NCBI GenBank assembly: GCA_963769905.1
Contig: CAVYNG010000001.1
Location: forward strand, 186,001-250,000
Length of the DNA stretch: 64,000 nucleotides
Reading direction: 5' to 3'
Source of the DNA: Bog-756 sp963769905
GTDB taxonomy: Bacteria; Actinomycetota; Acidimicrobiia; Acidimicrobiales; RAAP-2
The notes under the pieces: generated by a model
The model's input: only the letters and a program-made list of their open reading frames with translations
What the model was told of the DNA's origin: nothing
Databases searched by the model: none
Shown: piece after piece, positions 42,192 to 50,886 of the stretch
Layout of the letters: each line of letters begins with the position of its first letter
How positions within the stretch are numbered: the stretch's first letter is position 1
Program-made: the position numbers and the translations under genes

Positions 42192-43052
42192 GTGGTTGAC
42201 AAGCGAATGACGCTCGACGATCTCGTCGGCGAGCTCGAGAGCGGGATGATCGTCGGAGTCGGGGGATGGGGCTCGCGTCGCAAGCCCATGGCGGCGATCC
42301 GGGCGATCCTCCGGTCCGACCTCCGCGACCTGACGATCGTCTCCTACGGCGGCCCCGACGTCGGTCTGCTCTGCGCGGCGGGCAAGGTGTCGAAGGTGGT
42401 CTTCGGATTCGTGACACTCGACTCGATCCCGACCGACCCCCACTTCAAGGCGGCGCGCCAGTCCGGGTCGGTCGAGGCGATGGAGGTCGACGAGGGGATG
42501 TTCTATCTGGGTCTCCTGGCTGCGGCCCAGCGAGTGCCGTTCCTCCCGACGAGGGCAGGGCTCGGCTCCGACGTGCTGGCTGTGAACCCGTCGCTCCGTA
42601 CCGTCGTCTCGCCCTACGCCGACGGCGAGGAGCTGGTCGCCATGCCCGCCCTCCGCCTCGACGCCGCAATCGTCCACGTGAACCGCGCGGACGCACAAGG
42701 ATCCGGACAGATCCTCGGGCCGGACCCCTTCTTCGACGAGCTGTTCCTCGGGGCGGCGCACCGCCGCTACCTCACCACCGAGCAGATCGTCGACACCGAC
42801 CGCCTGGCGTCAGAGGGGCCGCTCCAGACCATGTGCATCTCGCGCCTGTTGACCGACGGGGTGATCGCGACCCCGGGCGGTGCCCACTTCACCGCCTGCG
42901 TACCCGACTACGGACGGGACGAGGAGTTCCAGCGCGCCTATGTGAACGCCGCCGGCGACCCCGACACGTGGGCCGAGTTCGAGGCGCGCTACCTCGCGAT
43001 CGACGAGGACGGCTACCAGGCCGCGGTCCTCGCGGGGGAGCTTGCCCGGTGA
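42192..43052 (+). CDS. ipdA: IpdA, alpha subunit of a CoA-transferase-fold ring hydrolase
   Basis: A 286-residue protein of the CoA-transferase alpha fold: SGMIVGVGGWGSRRKPMAAIRAILRSDLRDLTIVSYGGPDVGLLCAAGKVSKVVFGFVTLDS is the standard start and VSPYADGEELVAMPALRLDAAIVHVNRAD a later landmark. In mycobacteria IpdAB opens the last steroid ring as a hydrolase, not a transferase. GTG start 6 bases after the echA20 stop; stop overlaps the ipdB start (GTGA). Confidence 0.9.
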   Translation: MVDKRMTLDDLVGELESGMIVGVGGWGSRRKPMAAIRAILRSDLRDLTIVSYGGPDVGLLCAAGKVSKVVFGFVTLDSIPTDPHFKAARQSGSVEAMEVDEGMFYLGLLAAAQRVPFLPTRAGLGSDVLAVNPSLRTVVSPYADGEELVAMPALRLDAAIVHVNRADAQGSGQILGPDPFFDELFLGAAHRRYLTTEQIVDTDRLASEGPLQTMCISRLLTDGVIATPGGAHFTACVPDYGRDEEFQRAYVNAAGDPDTWAEFEARYLAIDEDGYQAAVLAGELAR

Positions 43053-43828
43053 GCGAGTCCTTCGGCGCCGCGACCGGAGCCACCCGCGCCGAGATCTGCG
43101 CGGTTGCCTGCGCCGAGATCTTCCGCGGCGACGGCGAAGTGATGGCCAGCGCGTTCGGGACGGCCCCGGCGATCGGTGCGCGGCTCGCCCGCCTCACCTT
43201 CGCGCCCGACCTCGTCCTCACCGACGGGGACGCGGCCCTGGTGGCCGGTGCACCGCCTCTCTCCGGTGCGAGCGGGATCGTCTTCGAGTCCCACATGCCC
43301 TACCGAAGGGTCTTCGACGTCGTGTGGTCGGGACGCCGGAACCTGATCATGATGGCCTCCCAGATCGACCGGACCGGCAACCAGAACATCAGCGCCATCG
43401 GCGAATGGGCGCGGCCGAAGGTCCAGTTGATCGGCGTCCGCGGGGCCCCCGGCAACACGGTGAACCACACGACGAGCTATTGGGTCCCCAACCATTCGAC
43501 GCGGTCCTTCGTCGAGCAAGTCGACGTCGTTTCGGGGGTCGGTTACACGCGCGCCGCCGAGGCCGGCCCCACGGCAAGCCGTTTCCACGAGATCCGCCGT
43601 GTCGTCTCCAACCTCGGTGTCTTCGACTTCGACACTCCCGGACACTCGATGCGGGTGCGCTCGGTCCATCCCGGGGTGACCGTGGACGAGGTGGTCTCCG
43701 CGACCGGGTTCGAATTGGCCGTGCCATCCGACTTGGGTGAGACGCCCCTGCCGACACCGGAGGAGCTGGACCTCATCCGGACGGTCATCGACCCGAAGGG
43801 GCTTCGCGACCGCGAGGTCCGCGCGTGA
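43049..43828 (+). CDS. ipdB: IpdB, beta subunit of the ring hydrolase
   Basis: A 259-residue beta subunit: DGEVMASAFGTAPAIGARLARLTFAPDLVLTDGDAALVAGAPPL at the start, then MPYRRVFDVVWSGRRNLIMMASQIDRTGNQNISAIGEWARPKVQLIGVRGAPGNTVNHTTSYWVPNHSTRSFVEQVDVVSGVGY. The Glu that acts as base in classical CoA transferases is not evident in the NTVNH region, as expected for IpdB, which works with different acids. Overlaps ipdA and ipdC by 4 bases each. Confidence 0.9.
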   Translation: MSESFGAATGATRAEICAVACAEIFRGDGEVMASAFGTAPAIGARLARLTFAPDLVLTDGDAALVAGAPPLSGASGIVFESHMPYRRVFDVVWSGRRNLIMMASQIDRTGNQNISAIGEWARPKVQLIGVRGAPGNTVNHTTSYWVPNHSTRSFVEQVDVVSGVGYTRAAEAGPTASRFHEIRRVVSNLGVFDFDTPGHSMRVRSVHPGVTVDEVVSATGFELAVPSDLGETPLPTPEELDLIRTVIDPKGLRDREVRA

Positions 43829-44982
43829 CAGCCGACCGCGACGTTCCTGCCGACTCGAGCGCGGCGGGCAACGCACCGGCGCCCCATCCGGCGCTCCGCA
43901 CCCGATTCTGCGAGCTCGTCGGCATCGACTACCCGATCGTGCAGACCGGTATGGGCTGGGTTGCCGGACCACGGTTGGTGGCCGCGACGGCAGAAGCCGG
44001 AGCGCTCGGCCTCCTGGCGTCGGCCACCATGACCTTCGCCGAGCTCGCCGACGCGATCGGCGAGGTCAGGTCGCGAACCGATCGACCCTTCGGAGTCAAT
44101 CTGCGCACCGACGTGGCAGACGTCGGCGAGCGCATCTCGCTCATGATCGAGCACGGCGTGAGAGTCGCGAGCTTCGCGCAGGCCCCCAACCCCGACCTGG
44201 TCGGGAAGTGCCGTGACGCGGGTCTGGTGGTGATGCCGACGATCGGGGCGCGACGCCACGCGGAGAAGGTGGCCGGATGGGGCGTCGACGCGGTCATCGC
44301 GCAGGGAGGCGAGGGCGGAGGGCACACCGGGCAGGTCCCGACCTCGCTGCTCCTCCCGGCGGTGGTCGATGCGGTCGGGGACTCGGTGTCGGTGCTCGGC
44401 GCAGGCGGGTTCTTCGACGGTCGCGGACTGGTGGCGGCCCTCGCCTACGGCGCCGACGGCGTTGCGATGGGGACCCGGTTCCTCCTCACCCGGGAAAGCA
44501 GGGTGCCAGACGAGGTGAAGGCGATCTACCTCGCGACGCCGGTGACCGGCACGGTGGTCTCCACCGCGGTCGACGGCGCACCGCAGCGCGTGATCCGAAC
44601 CGATCTGGTGGACCACCTCGAACGTGCGGGTCGTCTCACCTCGCTTCCGAGGGCGCTTGCCAACGCACTCGCCTTCCGCCGCGAGACGCACACGTCGCTC
44701 CCGGCCCTCTTGAAGGAGGGTCGCGCCATGAAACAGAGCGCGGAGCTCACCTGGCCCCAGGTGGTCATGGCGGCCAACGCGCCGATGATGACCAAGGCCG
44801 CATTGGTCGACGGCAGGACCGACGCCGGCGTGCTCCCGACCGGCCAGGTCGTCGGCGAGATCGACGAGCTCCCGACGGTCGGGAAGCTGGTCGACCGCAT
44901 CGTGGCCGAGGCGACCTCGGTGCTCGACGCCTTCGCGACCTCGCGGGAGCGGAGCGACAGAGCGTCGGGAGCCGCTCACTGA
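43825..44982 (+). CDS. ipdC: IpdC-type FMN oxidoreductase (nitronate monooxygenase-like)
   Basis: A 385-residue FMN enzyme: GIDYPIVQTGMGWVAGPRLVAATAEAGALGLLAS near residue 35, FGVNLRTDVAD near 92, IAQGGEGGGHTGQV near 160 and GAGGFFDGRGLVAALAYGADGVAMGTRFLLTRES near 195. In mycobacteria IpdC works on the hydroxylated indane CoA ester before ring opening. GTG start overlaps the ipdB stop. The C-terminal 80 residues are longer than in small nitronate monooxygenases. Last gene of the operon; stop at 44982 is followed by 270 bases without a gene. Confidence 0.88.
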   Translation: MTADRDVPADSSAAGNAPAPHPALRTRFCELVGIDYPIVQTGMGWVAGPRLVAATAEAGALGLLASATMTFAELADAIGEVRSRTDRPFGVNLRTDVADVGERISLMIEHGVRVASFAQAPNPDLVGKCRDAGLVVMPTIGARRHAEKVAGWGVDAVIAQGGEGGGHTGQVPTSLLLPAVVDAVGDSVSVLGAGGFFDGRGLVAALAYGADGVAMGTRFLLTRESRVPDEVKAIYLATPVTGTVVSTAVDGAPQRVIRTDLVDHLERAGRLTSLPRALANALAFRRETHTSLPALLKEGRAMKQSAELTWPQVVMAANAPMMTKAALVDGRTDAGVLPTGQVVGEIDELPTVGKLVDRIVAEATSVLDAFATSRERSDRASGAAH

Positions 44983-45094
44983 AGCAAGAGCCCGCGGCCG
45001 CAAGTCGGTGCGCACGGCCCCCCGGACCAGCGACAATGCCACTTCCGGCCGAGCCTCAATGAGGCGGCACACCGAGGCACAATGTCCCACACCA

Positions 45095-45123
45095 TTGTTT
45101 CCCCGAGGCGGGTGCGGGATACT
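45095..45123 (+). promoter_or_regulatory. Promoter before the ketosynthase gene
   Basis: TTGTTT (45095-45100) and GATACT (45118-45123) with a 17-bp spacer. The likely ATG is 130 bases downstream, so the message would have a long leader; I see no riboswitch or attenuator-like structure in it. The remainder of 44983-45252 holds no gene. Confidence 0.5.
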
Positions 45124-45252
45124 GATGGGCCCCATGTCAAATGCTTCCTGCTGGATGACCGAAACGGGATCAACCCGAGGTCGCAGCCACGTGGCCTGCG
45201 AACTGGACGTTCGCGCCCGCTCCCTGATGCAATCCGGCACCGGGGTTCGCTG

Positions 45253-46467
45253 ATGTCAACGGTGATCGAGCCCTCGAGCAGGGGTGCCAAGCGACCCCCT
45301 CGTGGCCACGCACCGATGAGCATTACCGGTGTCGGTGCCGTCACCGGATACGGCTGGGGCAAGAAGCATCTCTGGGACGGGTTCCTTCTCGGTGAGAGCG
45401 CGGTCAAGCTGACCTCCGGACTCGACGGATTCGTCGACGGCGGCTCCGCCTACCTCTCGCTCATCCCCGACGAGGGCGACCGGAAGGACGGTCCGAGCCG
45501 CTTCATGCAGGCCCTCCGATTCTCGGCACGCGAGGCGATCGCCGAAGCACTCGAGCGCGGCTGGGAGCCCGGGCCAGTGGTCGGAGTGATCCATAGCATC
45601 GTCCTCGGCGACGTCGAGATGTGGAGCGAGTTCCATCGGTCGGTAGGGCAACGTATTCGGGCGCGCAAGTGGGTGAACATGATGCCCTCGACCGTGCTCT
45701 GCATGATGATGAAGGAGTGGGACTTCCACGGGCCTTGCATGTCGGTCTCCGCGATGTGCGCGTCGGGGAGCGCGGGGATGATCACCGCGCAGTCTTGGCT
45801 CGACAGCGGGGTCGCGAGCGACGTCATCCTGCTCTCCACCGATCTCTCGGGGATGCCGGAGAACCTACGGGGGTTCAGCGACGTCGGTGTCGCGGTCCTC
45901 GACACGCCGCCGTTCGAGGCCTGCCGCCCGTTCCAGGAAGGCAGCCGCGGCTTCGTCGGAGGTGAGGCGGCGGTCGCAATGGTCCTCACCAACCGGCCTC
46001 GCGGCGCGCAGGCGACGATGCTCGGTGGTGCGATGACCATGGACGCCTACAACGCGGTGGCGATGGCGCCGGATCTGCACGAGGTGTACCGCTGCTTCCG
46101 CGAGGCCCTCGAGGTGTCCGGGGTGGACGCCTCCGAGATCGCCTACATGAACGCACACGGCCCCGGCACCGCCCAGTGCGACGCCTCCGAGGCCCAGATC
46201 CTCGACGACCTCTTCCCCGAGGCGAAAGGGATCTTCTCGGTCAAGCCGCTGACCGGCCACTGCCAGGCGGCGGCCTCGGCGGTCGAGATCCTGGCGACGG
46301 TGTACGCATACCGGACGGGGTACGTTCCTTCACCGCCGACGGTCGCCCCCGGCCACCCGCGGTTGCTCGACGGACTCACCCCCCGGGAACCCGGTCCGAT
46401 GATCAAGTCCTCGATCGGCATGGGCGGCTTCAATTCGGTCGTCGTGCTGGGCGAACCGGAGGACTGA
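45253..46467 (+). CDS. Beta-ketoacyl synthase (FabF/KAS II-like)
   Basis: A 404-residue ketosynthase. The nucleophile Cys169 lies in SAMCASGSAG, His302 in NAHGPGT and His336 in KPLTGHCQAAASA, so the Cys-His-His triad is complete, and Lys331 is kept. It departs from FabF in SITGVGAVTGYGWGKKHLWDGFLLGESAV and in having the C-terminal KSSIGMGGFNSVVVLGEP. It condenses malonyl-ACP with an acyl primer. No acyl carrier protein or other PKS/FAS gene is adjacent, so the product is unknown. ATG at 45253 chosen over longer frames that cross the promoter. Confidence 0.85.
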   Translation: MSTVIEPSSRGAKRPPRGHAPMSITGVGAVTGYGWGKKHLWDGFLLGESAVKLTSGLDGFVDGGSAYLSLIPDEGDRKDGPSRFMQALRFSAREAIAEALERGWEPGPVVGVIHSIVLGDVEMWSEFHRSVGQRIRARKWVNMMPSTVLCMMMKEWDFHGPCMSVSAMCASGSAGMITAQSWLDSGVASDVILLSTDLSGMPENLRGFSDVGVAVLDTPPFEACRPFQEGSRGFVGGEAAVAMVLTNRPRGAQATMLGGAMTMDAYNAVAMAPDLHEVYRCFREALEVSGVDASEIAYMNAHGPGTAQCDASEAQILDDLFPEAKGIFSVKPLTGHCQAAASAVEILATVYAYRTGYVPSPPTVAPGHPRLLDGLTPREPGPMIKSSIGMGGFNSVVVLGEPED

Positions 46468-46555
46468 GCGCCACTTCGGGCCCCTCTGCCCGAACCTGCT
46501 GTCTGACCTGCCCGCAGGCTAAAGATTCCCTGCTCGGGCGCCGATATCTGAGCCT

Positions 46556-49552
46556 ATGGCTCGCTCTGGAAGCTCCGACGGCGGACGCCGCGGCGTCTCC
46601 TTCGACAAGGTCGAGCGGGGCTCCTCCAACTTCGCAGGTCAGACCGTCGAGATCGCGCCGGACGTCGATCTCACCACCGAGGGCCTCCAGACGGTCACGT
46701 GGATCTACGACCAGGCCGCCGACACCGTGCTCTGGTCCCACCCGGTCGAGGTCTTCTTCGGGTTCGAGCCCGGCATCCGCGGCTTCCGGGTGAGGTACGA
46801 CATCTCCGGAGTCGACGACACCGACGACGAAGAGGGCGGCTACCCCGGCGGTGAGATCCTCGCCGAAACGCTGCTCGCCCCGATCCTCGCCCCGCTCCGG
46901 CTGGGTACGCCACCGACTGACTTCGACCTGAAAACGGTGGTCGTCGCTCCCGACGGGCTCGAGCACAGCGTGGTGGTCCGGGCGTCCCCGATGCCCTCGC
47001 TCGACGACCATTTGGACGAGCCCTTCGCCGCCCACAAGGACTTCTACACCGGCGTGGTGGTCGACGTGACCGCCCAGCAGAAGTTCGAGCGCGAGCTCGG
47101 GAATCTGGTCGACCGTTACCGGCTCCTCACCGAGGTCTCCCCCGACGTCGTGGTCGTCCACCAGAACGGCCGGCTCGTCTACGGCAACCGAGCTGCGGTC
47201 CGGCTGGTGGGCGCGGGGTCGATGGAAGAGCACTACGGGCGACCGATCACCGACTTCGTGCACCCGAGCGACATCGTCGGCACCCTCGACCGCATCGCGC
47301 AGCTCACCGAGGACGGCCAGTTCTTCGAACACGGCGAAGCCCGCATCGTCTCCCTCGACGGGAGTGTCACCGTCATGGAGGTCACGAGCGTCCGGACCAG
47401 CTGGGGCGGCGCTCCTGCCTTCCAGGTCATCATGCGCGACATCTCGGAGCGTCGAGCGGCCGAAGCTGCCAACCGCTACCGGGCGAGCCTCGTCGCCCAC
47501 GTGTCCGACGCGATCATCGGTATCGACGCCGACGGCAAGATCGAGAGTTGGAACGAGGCGGCCGAATCGATCTACGGGTGGACGGAGGAGGAGGTGGTCG
47601 GCCACTCCATCGCCGCGGTGGTCACCGCCAACCGGACCGACAGCGCGGCGGTGCTCGAGCGGGGGCAACGCAGTCACCGCAGAAAGGACGGGTCTGCGGT
47701 CGACGTGATGGTGTCGATCGACCCCCTCATCGACGACGACACCCAGCCGTCGGGTTGGGTCGTGGTCTGCACCGAGCTCACCGATGCGCGCCAGGCGGAA
47801 GCAGGCCGCCGCGCGGCGGAGCAGCGCTACGAGGCGGTCGTGGCGTCGTTGAGCGAGGGCATCGTGCTCTTCGACGAGTCGGGCAAGATCTCCGCGCACA
47901 ACAAAGCGGCCAGCCGGATCCTCGGCGAACGTCTCACCGCGGGCAACGGCCACCAGATCTTCACCGGGACTTCCATCGCCATCAACACCGACGGCCACCC
48001 GCTGTCGCCGGAGATGTTCCCCCACGTGAAGACCACGACGACCGGCGACTCCGAGGACGACGTGGTCATCGGCGTGACCGACGGGAACGGTCGGCGCCAG
48101 TGGCTCTCGCTCAGCTCGCGGCTCCTGTCCGGCGCCGGGCAGAACGACTCGCCGATGGTGGTCTGCTCGTTCACCGACGTCACGGACCGCAAGGCCGCAG
48201 AGGCCCAGCTCCACTGGCTCGCCTACCACGACTCGCTCACCGGCCTCGGCAACCGCTCCCTGTTCAACGACGAGCTCGAACGCGAACTGCTCATCTCGAT
48301 GCAGAAGGGCACCAATCTCGCGGTCCTCTTCATCGACCTCGACCACTTCAAGCTGGTCAACGACTCGTTCGGGCACACCAGCGGCGACGAGGTCCTCCTC
48401 GCGCTCGCACAGCGCTTCAAGTCCGCAGTGCGGGCCGGCGACATCGTGAGCCGGTTCTCCGGCGACGAGTTCGTCGTCCTCTGCCGCCACGTCCACGACG
48501 TGAACGTGGCGGTCAGCCTCGCCACCGAGTACTCACGGCTGCTGGCCGAGCCGGTCCAGCTGTCGACGGGGCGCCAGGTCGTGGTCTCGAGCTCGGTCGG
48601 CGTGTCGTTCGTGATGCGCGGCCGCCAGACCGCACAGGACATCCTCCAGCAAGCGGATGCCGCGATGTTCCAGGCAAAGAACAAGGGTCGGTCGCGCGTC
48701 GAGGTCTTCGACGAGTCACTCCGCGCGAAGTCGGTTGCGCGTCTCGAGATCTACGACGACCTGCGACACTCCCTCGAGCACAACGAGCTCGCGGTGCACT
48801 ACCAGCCGATCGCCTCGGTGCACGACGATCGCATCGTCGCGATGGAGGCGCTGGTCCGCTGGCACCATCCGTCCCGCGGTCTGCTCGGTCCGATGGAGTT
48901 CATCCCCTTCGCCGAGGAAACCGACCTCATCTTCTCGCTCGGCCGCTGGGTGCTCCGCGAGGCCTGCGAGACGATGTCCAACTGGCGAAGCGAGCTGCCC
49001 GGCGCCGAGAACGCCTACGTCACGGTCAACCTCTCCGCGCACCAGCTGAGCGACCCCGAGCTGCTCGATTCGATCTCGTCCGCGCTCTCCGACTTCGGTC
49101 TGCCTCCGGAGGCACTGGTGATGGAAGTGACCGAGAGCATGCTCATGAGCGACACCTCGGCCTCGATCGCCATGCTCGGCGGGATCCACAAGATGGGGGT
49201 CGGTCTGGCCATCGACGACTTCGGTACCGGCTACTCGTCCCTTGCCCAGCTCAAGCGGTTCCCGGTCAAGATCGTGAAGATCGACAAGTCCTTCGTCGAC
49301 GGACTCGGCACCTTCGAGAACGACGAGGCCATCGTCGCTGCGATCGTCCAACTCTCGAAGGCCCTCGACCTGACCGTGCTCGCCGAAGGCGTGGAGACCC
49401 CGGTCCAGTTGCAGCGGGTGACCGAACTCGGCTGCGACCTCTACCAGGGCTACCTGATGTCCCGCCCCACCCGGGCGGACAACGTCGACTTCAATCGGCA
49501 CCATTCCGAGGAGGAGTGCAGCGACGAGGACCGCGAAGGCGGACCCGGCTGA
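46556..49552 (+). CDS. PAS-GGDEF-EAL c-di-GMP signalling protein
   Basis: A 998-residue cytoplasmic protein without membrane helices. Four PAS-like segments run from residue about 45 to 545 (for example DRYRLLTEVSPDVVVVHQNGRLVYGNRAA, AIIGIDADGKIESWNEAAESIYGWTEEE). The GGDEF domain (about 555-720) has SGDEF as its signature, a known active variant, with no clear RxxD inhibition site. The EAL domain (about 730-975) is complete: MEALVRWHHP, VNLSAHQLS, VMEVTES, AIDDFGTGYSSL, VKIDKSFV, LAEGVET, YQGYLMSRP. It can therefore make or break c-di-GMP. The last 20 residues are strongly acidic. GATATC lies 7 bases before the ATG; no ribosome site. Confidence 0.93.
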   Translation: MARSGSSDGGRRGVSFDKVERGSSNFAGQTVEIAPDVDLTTEGLQTVTWIYDQAADTVLWSHPVEVFFGFEPGIRGFRVRYDISGVDDTDDEEGGYPGGEILAETLLAPILAPLRLGTPPTDFDLKTVVVAPDGLEHSVVVRASPMPSLDDHLDEPFAAHKDFYTGVVVDVTAQQKFERELGNLVDRYRLLTEVSPDVVVVHQNGRLVYGNRAAVRLVGAGSMEEHYGRPITDFVHPSDIVGTLDRIAQLTEDGQFFEHGEARIVSLDGSVTVMEVTSVRTSWGGAPAFQVIMRDISERRAAEAANRYRASLVAHVSDAIIGIDADGKIESWNEAAESIYGWTEEEVVGHSIAAVVTANRTDSAAVLERGQRSHRRKDGSAVDVMVSIDPLIDDDTQPSGWVVVCTELTDARQAEAGRRAAEQRYEAVVASLSEGIVLFDESGKISAHNKAASRILGERLTAGNGHQIFTGTSIAINTDGHPLSPEMFPHVKTTTTGDSEDDVVIGVTDGNGRRQWLSLSSRLLSGAGQNDSPMVVCSFTDVTDRKAAEAQLHWLAYHDSLTGLGNRSLFNDELERELLISMQKGTNLAVLFIDLDHFKLVNDSFGHTSGDEVLLALAQRFKSAVRAGDIVSRFSGDEFVVLCRHVHDVNVAVSLATEYSRLLAEPVQLSTGRQVVVSSSVGVSFVMRGRQTAQDILQQADAAMFQAKNKGRSRVEVFDESLRAKSVARLEIYDDLRHSLEHNELAVHYQPIASVHDDRIVAMEALVRWHHPSRGLLGPMEFIPFAEETDLIFSLGRWVLREACETMSNWRSELPGAENAYVTVNLSAHQLSDPELLDSISSALSDFGLPPEALVMEVTESMLMSDTSASIAMLGGIHKMGVGLAIDDFGTGYSSLAQLKRFPVKIVKIDKSFVDGLGTFENDEAIVAAIVQLSKALDLTVLAEGVETPVQLQRVTELGCDLYQGYLMSRPTRADNVDFNRHHSEEECSDEDREGGPG

Positions 49553-49588
49553 CTCGTGCGGGAGCCGGGGCTTCTGCCGCCGGTCGGA

Positions 49589-50794
49589 CTACCCCAGCCG
49601 CTCGATGATCGTGGCGTTGGCCTGCCCGCCTCCTTCGCACATGGTCTGGAGGCCGTAGCGTGCACCGGTCCGCTCCATCTCGTTGACGAGAGTGGCGAGC
49701 AGGCGGGCGCCGGAGCACCCGGTCGGGTGTCCGATGGCGATGGCGCCCCCGTTGACGTTGACCTTGTCCATGTCGGCATGGTGCTCCTTCTCCCACGCGA
49801 GCACCACCGAAGCGAATGCCTCGTTGATCTCGACGAGGTCGATGTCGTCGAGGGAGAGCTTTGCCTTCTCGAGGACGAGGGTCGTCGCGGGGATGGGTGC
49901 GGTCAGCATGATCACCGGGTCGTTGGCCGCGACGGCGAAAGTGTGGAAGCGCGCCCGCGGGCGGAGCCCGAGCTGGACCGCGCGCTCCTCGGACATGATC
50001 AGTGTGGCGGCCGATCCGTCTGAGATCTGCGACGAAGACCCTGCGGTGACCAAGCCCCCCTCGACGAAGGCGGGTGGCAGGGCCGCGAGCTTCTCGTAGG
50101 CGGAGTCCGGCCGGACACCCTCGTCCGACACGAGCGGTCCCTCGCCGGCCGGATCGCCTTCGTCGGTACCGGCCACCGCGACCTTCTTCTCGACGTGGGC
50201 GCGCCTCGTCGCGAGGGGCACGATCTCGGCGTCGAAACGGCCTTCACCGATCGCCCGGGCGGCCCGCTCGTGCGAGGTCACCGCGTAGCGGTCCATCGCC
50301 TCTCGGTCGATCCCCCAGCGGCGTGCGATCTCCTCCGCAGAGAGCCCCTGGTGGATGAAGTCGAATCGCGAGGTGACCGTCGGGCCATAGGCCTCGCCCG
50401 GCCCGTGGTCGGTCGTCGCGCCGATGGGCACCCGGCTCATGGCCTCGACCCCGCCGGCGATCACCACGTCCATTGCGCCCGCCAGGACCGCCTGGGCAGC
50501 GAAGTGGACGGCCTGCTGTGCAGAGCCGCACTGCCGATCGACCGTGGTGCCGGGCACCGTGTCGGGAAAGCCGGCCGCGAGGGCGGCGTTGCGTCCGATG
50601 TTCATGGCCTGCTCGCCGACGGTCATCGTGCACCCGTAGACGACGTCTTCGACGAGGGAGGGGTCGAGATCGTTGCGCTCCACCAGGGCGCGGAGCGGCT
50701 GGGCCGCCAGGTCGACCGCGTGCCAGCCCGAGAGCCGGCCGTTCCGCTTGCCCACCGGGGTCCTGACGACATCGACGATCACTGCGCTCGGCAT
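49589..50794 (-). CDS. Acetyl-CoA acyltransferase (thiolase), FadA6-like
   Basis: A 401-residue degradative thiolase. Cys89 in DRQCGSAQQ is the nucleophile, GHPTGCSGARLL near residue 350 carries the His, and the second Cys is in TMCEGGGQANA near 388. It cleaves a 3-ketoacyl-CoA. Its closeness to the ipd genes and acyl-CoA dehydrogenase pairs makes a FadA6-like role in ring-fragment degradation plausible. CACAAT lies 6 bases before the ATG (leaderless). It is divergent from an acyl-CoA dehydrogenase gene across the second CTGAC-N5-GTCAG dyad. Confidence 0.92.
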   Translation of the reverse strand: MPSAVIVDVVRTPVGKRNGRLSGWHAVDLAAQPLRALVERNDLDPSLVEDVVYGCTMTVGEQAMNIGRNAALAAGFPDTVPGTTVDRQCGSAQQAVHFAAQAVLAGAMDVVIAGGVEAMSRVPIGATTDHGPGEAYGPTVTSRFDFIHQGLSAEEIARRWGIDREAMDRYAVTSHERAARAIGEGRFDAEIVPLATRRAHVEKKVAVAGTDEGDPAGEGPLVSDEGVRPDSAYEKLAALPPAFVEGGLVTAGSSSQISDGSAATLIMSEERAVQLGLRPRARFHTFAVAANDPVIMLTAPIPATTLVLEKAKLSLDDIDLVEINEAFASVVLAWEKEHHADMDKVNVNGGAIAIGHPTGCSGARLLATLVNEMERTGARYGLQTMCEGGGQANATIIERLG

Positions 50795-50832
50795 GACCCC
50801 ATTGTGTCCGACGATCCCTGGTTGCCGGAAAT

Positions 50833-50847
50833 CTGGCGGTGTGTCAG
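50833..50847. promoter_or_regulatory. CTGGC-N5-GTCAG dyad (site 2 of 3)
   Basis: CTGGC at 50833-50837 and GTCAG at 50843-50847 around GGTGT, with T and A flanks so the full form is TCTGGC-N5-GTCAGA. It lies 39 bases from both the thiolase start (minus) and the dehydrogenase start (plus), well placed to control both. Confidence 0.5.
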
Positions 50848-50886
50848 ATTGCGCGGCACGGCCGCTCCTTGGCCGTACACGGAGCG

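Noticed and set aside
44983..45000. AAGCAAG after the ipdC stop as a KstR2 box
   Set aside because: Only one half-site is present and it lies downstream of the operon rather than at its promoter.
46430..48496. A 688-codon minus-strand open frame
   Set aside because: It is the antisense shadow of the PAS-GGDEF-EAL gene, which has complete domains.
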